DNA from: Deltaproteobacteria bacterium
GTDB lineage: Bacteria > Desulfobacterota > Binatia > UBA9968
Length of the DNA: 11,203 nt
Assembly: GCA_016183075.1 (NCBI GenBank)
Contig: JACPFH010000567.1
Span: 1-11,203 of the forward strand
Reading direction: 5' to 3'
A program made the position numbers and the translations under genes. Positions within the stretch are counted from its first letter, which is position 1, and the number at the start of each line of letters is the position of its first letter. Positions 1 through 6,566 of the stretch are shown one piece after another. Under the pieces are notes generated by a model. That model did not search any database. It was given only the letters and a program-made list of their open reading frames with translations, and was not told the DNA's origin.

Positions 1-293
1 CGGGCTCCCTGGAGCGGAGCACGGACGGATCGAGGGGGACGCGCTTGTCTGCGACCGGGGGGGCGACCGAAGGGAGCGCGAGCGAGGCTGCGGACGTCCG
101 ATTAGAGACGGTCCAGATCATGGCAGAAGCCCATCGGCCGCGGCCGAGAGCGCGCTCCCCGAGGGAGCGGAGTCCGTGGAGCGAAGGGAGCCCCGAGGCA
201 CACCCGGTGGGGAACCACACTTCTCACAGGCGAGCCCACGTGGCATTGACGGCGCTTTATGTTTTTTGCTACTGATCCGCAGTAGGTGCCCCG
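1..293. other. GC-rich region without a recognisable gene
   Basis: I find no convincing coding sequence here on either strand. Several frames are open only because the DNA is GC-rich, and their translations are Arg/Pro/Ser/Glu-rich with no family signature. The pentamer GAGCG recurs about six times (near 12, 75, 81, 147, 166 and 179). The nonamer GGAGCGGAG occurs at 11-19 and 164-172. A perfect 14-bp palindrome TCGGCCGCGGCCGA lies at 134-147, followed by a perfect 7-bp hairpin CGCTCCC-CGA-GGGAGCG at 153-169. An 8-bp palindrome CCACGTGG lies at 236-243. This could be intergenic repeat DNA, the tail of an upstream transcript, or a structured RNA; I recognise no known family. Confidence 0.6.
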
Positions 294-1058
294 ATGAATA
301 GCAACAGGCCCGTAGCTTTGATAACCGGCGCAGCCACGGGGATCGGACGCAGCGCGGCCGTTGCGCTGGCCAGGAATGGCCACGACGTCGTGATCAATTT
401 CAGCCGCAGCGAGGACGCCGCCAGGGCCACGGCGCGCGAGACCGAAGGTGCCGGCGCGCGGACGTTGCTATATCGCTGCGACGTCAGCGATGACTCGTCG
501 GTGCGCGCTATGCTCGATGCGACAAAAGAGAAATTCGGGCGCCTCGACGCGCTCATCAACAATGCGGGCACCACGATCGATGTCGAGCCCAAAAACTTGG
601 AGGAAGTGAAGGTCGAGGACTGGAACCGCGTCTTCGCGGTCAACGTCTTGGGTCTCTTTCTCGTCACCCGAGCCGCTGTGCCGCTGCTCAGGCAATCACC
701 CAACGGCTGCATCGTCAACACCTGCAGCATCGCAGGCCTGCGCCCCTCGGCGCAGCCGCTCGCTTACGCCGCCAGCAAGGCCGCTGTCGCCAACTTGACC
801 AAGACCCTCGCCAACGCCCTCGGGCCGGAAATCCGCGTCAATGCAGTCGCCCCCGGGTGGATAGAGGGGGACTGGATGGAGCGCACCCTGGGGGCGAACT
901 ACGAGGGGCTGATGGCGCGCCGCGCCCGCTACACTCCGCTCAAGCGCTGCTGCACGGCCGACGACGTCGCGGAAACCATGTTAAGCCTCATCAACGGCAA
1001 TCGCTTCGTCACCGGCGAGATTATCATCATCGACGGCGGCTTCTCCAGCACCACTTGA
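294..1058 (+). CDS. Short-chain dehydrogenase/reductase, FabG-like
   Basis: A 254-residue classical SDR, the usual length, expected to be a cytoplasmic NAD(P)(H)-dependent oxidoreductase acting on a carbonyl/alcohol pair. Visible motifs are the Rossmann TGxxxGIG (T11-G18), the D63 turn (CDVSD), NNAG (89-92), catalytic Asn117, Ser145, and Tyr158-x3-Lys162, then the C-terminal IDGG (246-249). The sequence after beta-2 (VINFSRSE, with Ser/Arg and no acidic residue at its end) favours NADP(H), as in FabG-type enzymes. The ATG is the first start after an in-frame stop at 273-275 and has AGGTG at 284-288. The next gene on the strand is an aryl-acid AMP ligase after a 109-bp gap, so an aromatic or acyl-thioester substrate is plausible. 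An EntA-like role is an alternative, but the cofactor region is unlike EntA as I know it. Family certain, substrate unknown. Confidence 0.93.
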   Translation: MNSNRPVALITGAATGIGRSAAVALARNGHDVVINFSRSEDAARATARETEGAGARTLLYRCDVSDDSSVRAMLDATKEKFGRLDALINNAGTTIDVEPKNLEEVKVEDWNRVFAVNVLGLFLVTRAAVPLLRQSPNGCIVNTCSIAGLRPSAQPLAYAASKAAVANLTKTLANALGPEIRVNAVAPGWIEGDWMERTLGANYEGLMARRARYTPLKRCCTADDVAETMLSLINGNRFVTGEIIIIDGGFSSTT

Positions 1059-1085
1059 CACTGATCATGCAGCGACAACGATGGA

Positions 1086-1149
1086 GGTTCAAACCGTTCA
1101 AATAGTTCAAACGGTTTAAACGGCTTTAACGTTTTGAACGACTTGAACC
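1086..1149. repeat. Array of seven 9-bp units forming an imperfect palindrome
   Basis: Seven consecutive degenerate 9-mers fill most of the SDR-ligase gap: GGTTCAAAC, CGTTCAAAT, AGTTCAAAC, GGTTTAAAC, GGCTTTAAC, GTTTTGAAC, GACTTGAAC (1086-1148). The first three carry TTCAA, the last two carry TTGAA (its reverse complement), and the fourth contains the self-complementary GTTTAAAC (1114-1121). The whole block is therefore an inverted repeat centred between 1117 and 1118. By my count 25 of the 32 opposed positions in 1086-1149 are complementary. The array ends 18 bp before the ligase ATG. A related array lies at 5625-5660. Confidence 0.88.
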
Positions 1150-1167
1150 ATTGTTGGAGAGAACAAC

Positions 1168-2817
1168 ATGCTTGACGGCGTTGTCCGTTTTCCACCGGAG
1201 TTCGCGGCGCGCTACCGCGCGAAGGGATACTGGGAAGGCCGGTCTCTGCGGGACACTTTCGACGCCGTCTTTGCCAAATACGCCGATCGGGTAGCGATCA
1301 TCGATCGCGACCGCCTCATCACGTACCGCCAGCTCAACGAGCGAGCGGAGCGGCTGGCGCTCAATTTACTCGACGAAGGGCTCAAGCCGCTGGATCGGGT
1401 CGTCGTCCAGCTTCCCAACGTCGTCGAATTTGCCTATTTATACTTCGCGCTACAGAAAATCGGCTGCATCCCGATCATGGCGCTGCCGGCACACCGTTTC
1501 CGCGAGGTGAGCTATTTCGTGGAGCACTCGCAGGCCGTAGCCTGCGCCGCGCCCGACCGCGGCCGTGACTTCGACTACAGCGATCTCATTCGGAGAATCC
1601 GCGCGGCATCCAAGACGCTCCGATTGGGTATTATCCTCGGCGACGCGCCGCCAGGGTTTCTGTCCCTGACCGAGATCATCGAGCGCAAACCCGCGTGCTC
1701 TCCGAAAGAGCTAACAGTCATAACGATCGATCCCGATGACCCGGCGGTTTTCCAGCTTTCCGGCGGCACGACCGGCGTGCCCAAGCTCATCCCCCGAACC
1801 CACAACGATTACATCTACAACTCCAAGGCCGCCTCGGCGGTCACGGGCGTCGGCCCCGACAAGATTCTTTTGGATGTTCTGCCGCTTGCGCACAACCTGC
1901 CGCTTGCGTGCCCCGGCCTGCAGGGCTTCCTGCTCCACGGCGGCAAGGTGGTGCTGGCGAACACAACGCGGGCTGCGGACGTTTTCGGCCTGATCGAACG
2001 CCACCGGGTCACGCACGTCCCGGTCGTCCCGGCGCTCCTGATCCGCTGGATCCATGACCCGGCGATCAAGGACTTCGACCTTTCCTCTTTGCAGGCCATT
2101 CAAAGCGGCGGCCAAAGACTTCAACCGGAGGTCCGCCGTCGCACCAAAGAGCTTATCCCGAGCGTCTTCGTGCAGGAAAACTTCGGCATGGCCGAGGGGA
2201 TGCTCATGTTCGTGCGCTTCGACGACCCCGAAGAGGTGAGAATGGAGACCGTAGGGCGGCCGATCAGCCCCGACGACGAGGTGAGGCTCGTGGATGACGA
2301 CGACAACGAGGTGGATGCCGGTGAAGTCGGCGAGTTCTTGGCTCGCGGGCCGTACACGCTCAGGGGTTATTACAAAGCGCCCGAGCACAATGTCAGGGCG
2401 TTTACCTCCGACGGCTTTTACCGCTCCGGCGATCTGATGCGCCACCACCCCTCCGGGAACTACCTGGTGGAGGGTCGCAAGAAAGACTTGATCAACCGGG
2501 GCGGGGAGAAAATCAGCGCCGAGGAGATTGAGAACTTGATCCTGACTCACCCCGCCGTTCAGAACGTCGCCTGCGCGCCCATGCCGGACCCGGTTCTCGG
2601 CGAGCGCATGTGCGCCTGTATCATCCTGCGGAGCGGCGCCGCCTTGACTCTGGAGGAGCTTGTGGCTTTTCTCACCGGGCAAGAAATCGCCAAGCACAAG
2701 CTCCCCGAGCGGCTGGAAATCATGAAAGAGTTTCCCGTGTCGCCCTTCGGCAAGGTTGCGAAAAAAGATCTGACCGAAAAAATCACGCTGAAGCTCAAGG
2801 AAGAGTGCAGAATCTGA
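1168..2817 (+). CDS. Aryl-acid AMP ligase (2,3-dihydroxybenzoate/salicylate-AMP ligase family)
   Basis: A 549-residue ANL-superfamily adenylating enzyme close to EntE/DhbE/YbtE in length and sequence. It should activate an aromatic carboxylic acid with ATP to an aryl-AMP for transfer to a thiol. Core motifs are the phosphate loop SGGTTGVPK (198-206) followed by the EntE-type LIPRTHNDY (207-215), A5 NFGMAEG (338-344), A7 YRSGDL (418-423), hinge GRKKDLINRGGEKIS (436-450) and catalytic Lys529 in PFGKVAKKDL. The aryl pocket stretch AHNLPLACPG (241-250) keeps the His-Asn pair of DhbE. Pocket residues matching DhbE Ser240 and Val337 are Cys248 and Leu346, the pair I recall for salicylate-activating homologues. 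DhbE Tyr236 and Val329 become Leu244 and Asn338. No carrier protein, isochorismatase or NRPS is nearby, so degradation is more likely than siderophore synthesis. The ATG follows GGAGAG (1156-1161). SdgA-type salicylyl-AMP ligase is the best guess. Confidence 0.9.
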   Translation: MLDGVVRFPPEFAARYRAKGYWEGRSLRDTFDAVFAKYADRVAIIDRDRLITYRQLNERAERLALNLLDEGLKPLDRVVVQLPNVVEFAYLYFALQKIGCIPIMALPAHRFREVSYFVEHSQAVACAAPDRGRDFDYSDLIRRIRAASKTLRLGIILGDAPPGFLSLTEIIERKPACSPKELTVITIDPDDPAVFQLSGGTTGVPKLIPRTHNDYIYNSKAASAVTGVGPDKILLDVLPLAHNLPLACPGLQGFLLHGGKVVLANTTRAADVFGLIERHRVTHVPVVPALLIRWIHDPAIKDFDLSSLQAIQSGGQRLQPEVRRRTKELIPSVFVQENFGMAEGMLMFVRFDDPEEVRMETVGRPISPDDEVRLVDDDDNEVDAGEVGEFLARGPYTLRGYYKAPEHNVRAFTSDGFYRSGDLMRHHPSGNYLVEGRKKDLINRGGEKISAEEIENLILTHPAVQNVACAPMPDPVLGERMCACIILRSGAALTLEELVAFLTGQEIAKHKLPERLEIMKEFPVSPFGKVAKKDLTEKITLKLKEECRI

Positions 2818-2840
2818 AACGAGTATCCGTCTGCCCAATC

Positions 2841-2853
2841 CCGCAATCTGCGG
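2841..2853 (+). terminator. Short GC hairpin after the ligase (weak terminator or operator candidate)
   Basis: CCGCA-ATC-TGCGG is a perfect 5-bp stem with a 3-nt loop, 23 bp after the ligase stop and 5 bp before the TTGACA of the next promoter. It is followed by AATAATT rather than a run of T, so it would be a poor intrinsic terminator. Its place beside the -35 box makes an operator equally possible. Confidence 0.3.
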
Positions 2854-2858
2854 AATAA

Positions 2859-2886
2859 TTGACACCTCCACCCACTCTGTTATAAG
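2859..2886 (+). promoter_or_regulatory. Sigma70-type promoter for the NMT1-type binding protein
   Basis: A consensus -35 TTGACA (2859-2864) is separated by 16 bp from TATAAG (2881-2886), a 5/6 match to the -10 box, preceded by TGT (2878-2880), an extended -10 element. Transcription would start near 2892-2894, giving a leader of about 30 nt before the ATG at 2925. The downstream gene would then be transcribed independently of the SDR-ligase pair. Confidence 0.65.
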
Positions 2887-2924
2887 GTGTGCGGCACAGT
2901 AATTTCCGGCAGGTAAATGAAAAT

Positions 2925-3905
2925 ATGAGAACTCCATCACTGTTTTTGCCGGCTCTTCTCGTCTCTTTGCTTGCACAAGACGTTTGGGCCCAGAGCAAGG
3001 TCAGGATCAACTGGACCGCCGTTACCGGAGCACAAAGCGGCGTTTTCATCGCGCAGCAAGAGGGCCTGTTCAAAAAAAACGGCCTCGAGGTGGAGCTGAT
3101 TCACATTCCGTCCAGCTCACGCGGTATACAGGCGATTCTCGCCGGAGAGATCGCTTTCTCGTTCATGGACGGCATGAATACAGTCCAGGCCAATCTCAAA
3201 GGAGCCGGCTTAGCGCTCGTTGCGGGCGCGACCAATCGCATGGTTTTCTCCCTCATGGCGCGGCCGGAGATAAAAAAGGCGAGCGACCTTAAAGGCAAGA
3301 AGATCGGCATCACGCGCATTGGCTCCTCCACCCACACTTCCGCGCTCTACGCGTTGAACCAGGCTGGTTTGAGGCCCGGGGACTACCAGATCCTGCCGTT
3401 GGTCGAAGTTCCGAACATCCTGACCGCGCTCATGGCGGGTCAAATTGACGCCGGGATCGTTTCGCCGCCGACGAACAGCCGCGCGCGAAAGGCCGGTTTC
3501 AACGAATTGGCCAACCTCGCCAAGGAGGGACCGGAGCATGTCTCGGTGGCGGTCGGCACGAGCCGCTCCTACATCAAAGCCAACGAGGATACCGTGCGCC
3601 GCGTCGTGCGCTCCTATGCCGAAGCGGTGCATGTGTTCAAGACCAACAAGCCGGCAGCTCTCAGGATGATTCAGACATATCTGAGGGTGAAGGACCCGGA
3701 TATCCAGGAGGACACTCACAGCCAGTTCCAGGAATACCTCGAAAGCATACCCTTTGTAAGCCGAAAGGGGATCGAGACGATCCTGGCCGAGCTGGCGGAC
3801 AAGGAGCCTCAGGCAAAACAGGCCAAGCCCGAAGACTTCATCGACATGCGCTTCATGAACGAGCTGGAGAAGCAGGGCTTCTTCAAGAAGCTATGGGGGA
3901 AATAG
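2925..3905 (+). CDS. NMT1/THI5-like ABC transporter solute-binding protein
   Basis: A 326-residue exported binding protein of the NMT1/THI5/SsuA-like group, which delivers small organic solutes (pyrimidine precursors, sulfonates, aromatic acids) to ABC importers in the periplasm. The signal peptide covers residues 1-22 (MRTPSLFLPALLVSLLAQDVWA, cut before Q23). The mature protein starts with the family pattern KVRINWTAVTGAQSGVFIA and has an inter-lobe segment LKGKKIGITRIGSSTHT (122-138). The reading frame stays open to a GTG at 2889, but that start would put 12 polar residues ahead of the signal peptide and lies at the predicted transcription start. ATG 2925, with GGCAGG at 2908-2913, is therefore preferred. 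No permease or ATPase gene adjoins it, so it is an orphan receptor within this window. The ligand is unknown. Confidence 0.88.
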   Translation: MRTPSLFLPALLVSLLAQDVWAQSKVRINWTAVTGAQSGVFIAQQEGLFKKNGLEVELIHIPSSSRGIQAILAGEIAFSFMDGMNTVQANLKGAGLALVAGATNRMVFSLMARPEIKKASDLKGKKIGITRIGSSTHTSALYALNQAGLRPGDYQILPLVEVPNILTALMAGQIDAGIVSPPTNSRARKAGFNELANLAKEGPEHVSVAVGTSRSYIKANEDTVRRVVRSYAEAVHVFKTNKPAALRMIQTYLRVKDPDIQEDTHSQFQEYLESIPFVSRKGIETILAELADKEPQAKQAKPEDFIDMRFMNELEKQGFFKKLWGK

Positions 3906-4001
3906 ACACAAGATTGGGCCAGATCTCGCTCTGAGGCCGACCGCAAGAAGCTCACCAACATTTATCCAGGTTTAACCCGTTAACAGCGGGATCCTTAATT
4001 C

Positions 4002-4128
4002 GTCTATTTAGACAGGTAGCGGAGTTGGCCCGACGGGCATGGCTAACGACGTTCGGAGTAGCCAAAGGCGCTATCCGGGCTTGTTCTCGGCAGAAAGGAG
4101 GACCGCCGCGCTTTACCGGCAGGCGGTG
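4002..4128 (+). promoter_or_regulatory. Possible structured leader of the DUF3300 gene
   Basis: The 235-bp gap before the DUF3300 start (3906-4140) holds several hairpins. GTCTA-TT-TAGAC is at 4002-4013. A 7-bp helix pairs GGTAGCG (4015-4021) with CGCTATC (4069-4075, one G-U) and encloses another 7-bp helix, GTTGGCC (4024-4030) with GGCTAAC (4041-4047, one G-U). Further on come a strong Shine-Dalgarno-like AAAGGAGG (4094-4101) and a 6-bp stem ACCGCC (4102-4107) with GGCGGT (4122-4127). The AAAGGAGG lies about 40 nt before the chosen ATG and next to the last hairpin, so folding could bring it closer or hide it. I see no known riboswitch consensus. A weak CCCG/CGGG hairpin is at 3976-3990. Confidence 0.35.
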
Positions 4129-4140
4129 AGCGACCGACGG

Positions 4141-5478
4141 ATGACCAAAATGAGAAAAACGCTGGCACTTGCGCTCGTCTTCTGTGTAGCCCTCTTGGGG
4201 TTGGTGGCGAACTCAAGAATCCCTCCGGTTACCGCGACCGCCCAGGCCCAAGAATATTTTTCGGACGAGTGGCTCTCTCCGAAGCAGCTCGATAACCTGC
4301 TGGCCCCGATCGCTCTCTATCCCGACCCGCTGCTGGCGCAGGTCCTGGTGGCCGCGACGTTTGTGGATCAGGTCGATGAGGCGGCCCGGTGGATGCGCGT
4401 CTATAACGATCCAGGCGCGATCGACAACCAGCCGTGGGACGTTAGCGTCAAAGCCGTCGCTCACTATCCCTCCGTTCTGTATATGATGAACGACAGGATC
4501 GATTGGACCATCGCGCTGGGCCAGGCCTACGTCAACCAATCCACTGACGTCATGGCGTCGGTCCAGCGCCTGCGCGCGATGGCCTACTCCGCCGGCAACC
4601 TGGCCTCGACCCCGCAACAGGAAGTAATCGTGGAACGAGAATATATCTACATCGTCCCTTTCCAGCCCCGGGTGATCTATGTGCCGGCGTATGATCCGAG
4701 TATCGTTTATGTCCGTCGCAGCTTCTATTTCGACCCGTATCCGGCCACCGTCATCACCTTTGGTCCGGCGTTCCCGATCGGGGCATGGCTGAACCGCGAC
4801 TGCGATTGGGGCAGGCGTCGCATTTATTATCATGGCTGGCAGGGCCGCGGCTGGATCGCCCGCAGCCGCCCGGTCATTCACGTCACCAACGTCTACGTCC
4901 ACAACAACCACACGAACATCCAAATCAACCGCAACATCGTTCGCCGGCGCGTGAACTACGCCAAGCTCAACGGCTACGCCAGCGTTCATCGCGACGTCAA
5001 CTACAACCATCCGGGTCGCGGCAACAGGGGCGGACCCGGCGAGCCGAACGCGGGCAGCAAGATCATCAGGCGCGACGCGGGCATTAGCGGCCCGTGGAGT
5101 GATACCCGTCGTGGGCGGCCGCCCTTCGAGCAGCAGGCAGGGCGAGAGGAAAAGTTGCCGCCGACCCGGGAAAAAAAGTCGCCCCAGGCGCCCGAGAAGA
5201 AGTCGTCACCGGCGAAAATGCGACCGCAGCTCACGCCGCCGAGCCCGCCTGCGGACACCGCGCGGCCGGCGCCGCAACCACCACCGAGAGATCGGAGGCC
5301 CATCCATATCACATCCGCCGGCAACAGGATCTCTGATCCTCGCGCAACCAGCGAGGCCGGGCAGGTCCGCCGGGCGCCGGTGCATCAGCCAGCTCCGAGC
5401 CCTCCGGCCAAAGCTCTGAAGCAGCAAGGGGAGCGATCCGAACGATGGGAGCGCCGGGCGCTGCAGAAGCAGTCATAA
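4141..5478 (+). CDS. Exported DUF3300 domain protein with Pro/Arg-rich tail
   Basis: A 445-residue secreted protein of unknown function. Residues 1-36 form a signal peptide (charged MTKMRKT, hydrophobic 7-22, cleavage after ATAQA). The DUF3300 domain follows: LDNLLAPIALYPDPLLAQVL (about 51-69), a conserved helical stretch with WDVSVKAVAHYPSVLYMM, and the repeated-Tyr segment PRVIYVPAYDPSIVYV (about 176-191). A Trp/His/Asn-rich middle (to about 290) leads into a low-complexity tail of Pro, Arg, Lys and Ser (about 325-445), probably disordered. Start choice: the frame is open back to an ATG at 4039, but the extra residues lack signal-peptide character and overlap potential RNA stems. ATG 4141, ATG 4150 or GTG 4126 all precede the signal peptide; none has a close strong ribosome site. 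It seems functionally unrelated to its aromatic-metabolism neighbours. Confidence 0.85.
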   Translation: MTKMRKTLALALVFCVALLGLVANSRIPPVTATAQAQEYFSDEWLSPKQLDNLLAPIALYPDPLLAQVLVAATFVDQVDEAARWMRVYNDPGAIDNQPWDVSVKAVAHYPSVLYMMNDRIDWTIALGQAYVNQSTDVMASVQRLRAMAYSAGNLASTPQQEVIVEREYIYIVPFQPRVIYVPAYDPSIVYVRRSFYFDPYPATVITFGPAFPIGAWLNRDCDWGRRRIYYHGWQGRGWIARSRPVIHVTNVYVHNNHTNIQINRNIVRRRVNYAKLNGYASVHRDVNYNHPGRGNRGGPGEPNAGSKIIRRDAGISGPWSDTRRGRPPFEQQAGREEKLPPTREKKSPQAPEKKSSPAKMRPQLTPPSPPADTARPAPQPPPRDRRPIHITSAGNRISDPRATSEAGQVRRAPVHQPAPSPPAKALKQQGERSERWERRALQKQS

Positions 5479-5562
5479 TGTAGATGACATAGCCTATCGG
5501 CTTCCCATCGCGCGGGGTTTCCAGGGGATCTCCCTATCCCTCGCTCCAGTGTCTCTTCGGAC

Positions 5563-5577
5563 TGAACGACTTGATCG
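5563..5577. repeat. Fragment of the 9-bp repeat family
   Basis: TGAACGACTTGA at 5563-5574 is identical over 12 bases to positions 1135-1146 inside the first array, and TTGATCG continues the 9-bp phase to 5577. It lies about 50 bp upstream of the second full array and may be an eroded piece of it. The rest of 5479-5624 shows nothing I can name. Confidence 0.4.
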
Positions 5578-5624
5578 TAGCTCCTCAGCCCTCTTTCACC
5601 CCACCACAACGGATTCCCGGTCCC

Positions 5625-5660
5625 GTTTGAACGGATGGAACGTTTCGAACGATTGGAACG
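5625..5660. repeat. Array of four 9-bp units upstream of the amidohydrolase genes
   Basis: Four exact-length 9-bp units, each ending in GAACG, run head to tail: GTTTGAACG, GATGGAACG, TTTCGAACG, ATTGGAACG. A decayed fifth unit, GTTCATTGA (5661-5669), runs into the TTGACA box of the promoter at 5666. The GTTTGAAC core is the reverse complement of the GTTCAAAC units at 1086-1112. Inside are small inverted repeats: CCGTT-TG-AACGG (5623-5634 with mismatched centre), TTCGAA (5644-5649) and GAAC-G-GTTC (5656-5664). Confidence 0.8.
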
Positions 5661-5665
5661 GTTCA

Positions 5666-5693
5666 TTGACAGGGGACTCTGTCATCGGATAAG
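5666..5693 (+). promoter_or_regulatory. Sigma70-type promoter for the amidohydrolase-monooxygenase operon
   Basis: TTGACA (5666-5671) is followed after 16 bp by GATAAG (5688-5693), a 4/6 match to the -10 box. The same 16-bp spacing and an ATAAG ending are seen in the promoter at 2859-2886, and both spacers contain ACTCTGT. Initiation near 5699-5701 would leave only about 5-7 nt before the GTG at 5706, so the first gene would be almost leaderless, or this box is not the one used. Confidence 0.45.
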
Positions 5694-5705
5694 AGTCTGG
5701 AGTCC

Positions 5706-6548
5706 GTGAGAATCATCGACCTCCATTGCTATCCCAACACGGAGCCGTGGATTACGTCACAAGGCCCCTATGTCGAGGCCCTGGCCAAATACTGGAATCG
5801 TTCCTGGACGGCCAAGACTGAGCCGGAAGTCATCGAGGACTTCAAAAAAGCCGGCGTGGAGGCGGTTCTGGTCGCCTTCGATATCGAAACCGTCACCGGA
5901 GCGCCTCCTTGTTCCAACGAATATGTCGCGAAGCTGCGCGATAACAATCCAGGCGTGATCCGCCAGGCCTGGGCTGCGGTCGATCCTCTCAAGGGCAACG
6001 CGGCACTACGCGGAGCGAAGACGGCGATCGAGAAGCTCGGCATGCTCGGATTTCACTTTCACCCCATCATGGGCCATTTCTCCGTCGACGACCGCAAGCT
6101 CTACCCCCTGTGGGAAACCATCCGTGCGTTGAAAGTGCCGGTCATGATCGACGTCGGCACCACGGGCATGGGAGCAGGCCTGCCCGGAGGCTTGGGAGCA
6201 GTTATACGGCACGCGCATCCCGCGGCGATCGATCGTCTCGCCGCCGACTTCCCCGATTTGAATATCGTCGCCGCGCACCCGGGCTGGCCGTGGACCGAGG
6301 AGATGATCGCCGTGGCGCTTCATAAAGGCAACGTTTCGTGGGAGCTGTCGGGTTGGGCACCCAAGTATTTCCCTGATCCGCTCAAGCGCGACATCCGGGG
6401 CCGGCTTAAGGATAAGATCATGTTCGGCAGCGACTACCCGAGCATTCCCTACGAACGCTTGTTTCAGGAATGGAAAGATCTGGGGTGCCCCGAGGAGCTG
6501 ATGGAGAAGATCTTTCACGGCAACGCAGAGCGCATTCTGGGCTTATAG
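5706..6548 (+). CDS. Amidohydrolase_2 family protein with divergent metal site
   Basis: A 280-residue TIM-barrel metal-dependent hydrolase of the Amidohydrolase_2 (ACMSD-like) family, cytoplasmic, normal length. It opens with MRIIDLHCYP, where the family's HxH is reduced to H7-C8-Y9. The later metal/catalytic positions include H191 in VAAHPGWPW and D243 in FGSDYPSIPY, and the C-terminus has the family motif HGNAERILGL. After strand 5, PVMIDVGTTG has Asp149 where a His is usual. Close relatives with this N-terminus are, as I recall, sometimes annotated as 4-hydroxyphenyl-beta-ketoacyl-CoA hydrolase, a side-chain hydrolase in aromatic degradation; I cannot verify this here. The start is GTG 5706, with GGAG at 5699-5702 (short spacing). 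It is the first gene of a tight five-gene run; the second amidohydrolase starts 18 bp after its stop. Confidence 0.85.
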   Translation: MRIIDLHCYPNTEPWITSQGPYVEALAKYWNRSWTAKTEPEVIEDFKKAGVEAVLVAFDIETVTGAPPCSNEYVAKLRDNNPGVIRQAWAAVDPLKGNAALRGAKTAIEKLGMLGFHFHPIMGHFSVDDRKLYPLWETIRALKVPVMIDVGTTGMGAGLPGGLGAVIRHAHPAAIDRLAADFPDLNIVAAHPGWPWTEEMIAVALHKGNVSWELSGWAPKYFPDPLKRDIRGRLKDKIMFGSDYPSIPYERLFQEWKDLGCPEELMEKIFHGNAERILGL

Positions 6549-6566
6549 CTATAGGGAGTGTAAACC

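Noticed and set aside
45..275. 76-codon plus-strand frame before the SDR
   Set aside because: Low-complexity Arg/Ser/Pro/Glu product, no clear ribosome site, and several alternative frames are equally open.
246..275. TTGACG followed by TACTGA as a promoter for the SDR
   Set aside because: 18-bp spacing and a TGC before the -10 fit, but the -10 hexamer matches consensus at only two positions.
1086..1149. CRISPR array
   Set aside because: Units are 9 bp, contiguous and degenerate, with no spacers and no cas genes.
294..2817. Catecholate siderophore operon (EntA-EntE-like pair)
   Set aside because: The SDR has a FabG-type cofactor region, no isochorismate synthase, isochorismatase, carrier protein or NRPS is present, and the ligase pocket resembles salicylate enzymes.
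1711..2976. Long 421-codon open frame on the minus strand
   Set aside because: It is antisense to the ligase, whose plus-strand product has all family motifs. The minus frame is open because of GC codon bias and has no recognisable domain.
3906..4080. Cyclic-di-GMP (GEMM) riboswitch
   Set aside because: Only a short 3' similarity near 4014-4026; the conserved CACGCA, GGGCAAACC and CGCAAAGCC elements are not found in order upstream.
4213..5010. 265-codon minus-strand open frame, Val/Asp-rich
   Set aside because: A mirror of the DUF3300 gene; its composition is what antisense of Asn/His/Tyr/Arg codons gives, and no family is recognised.
5479..5624. Intrinsic terminator or group II intron end after DUF3300
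   Set aside because: Only short imperfect stems such as AGCC-TATC-GGCT, with no T-run and no domain V consensus on either strand.
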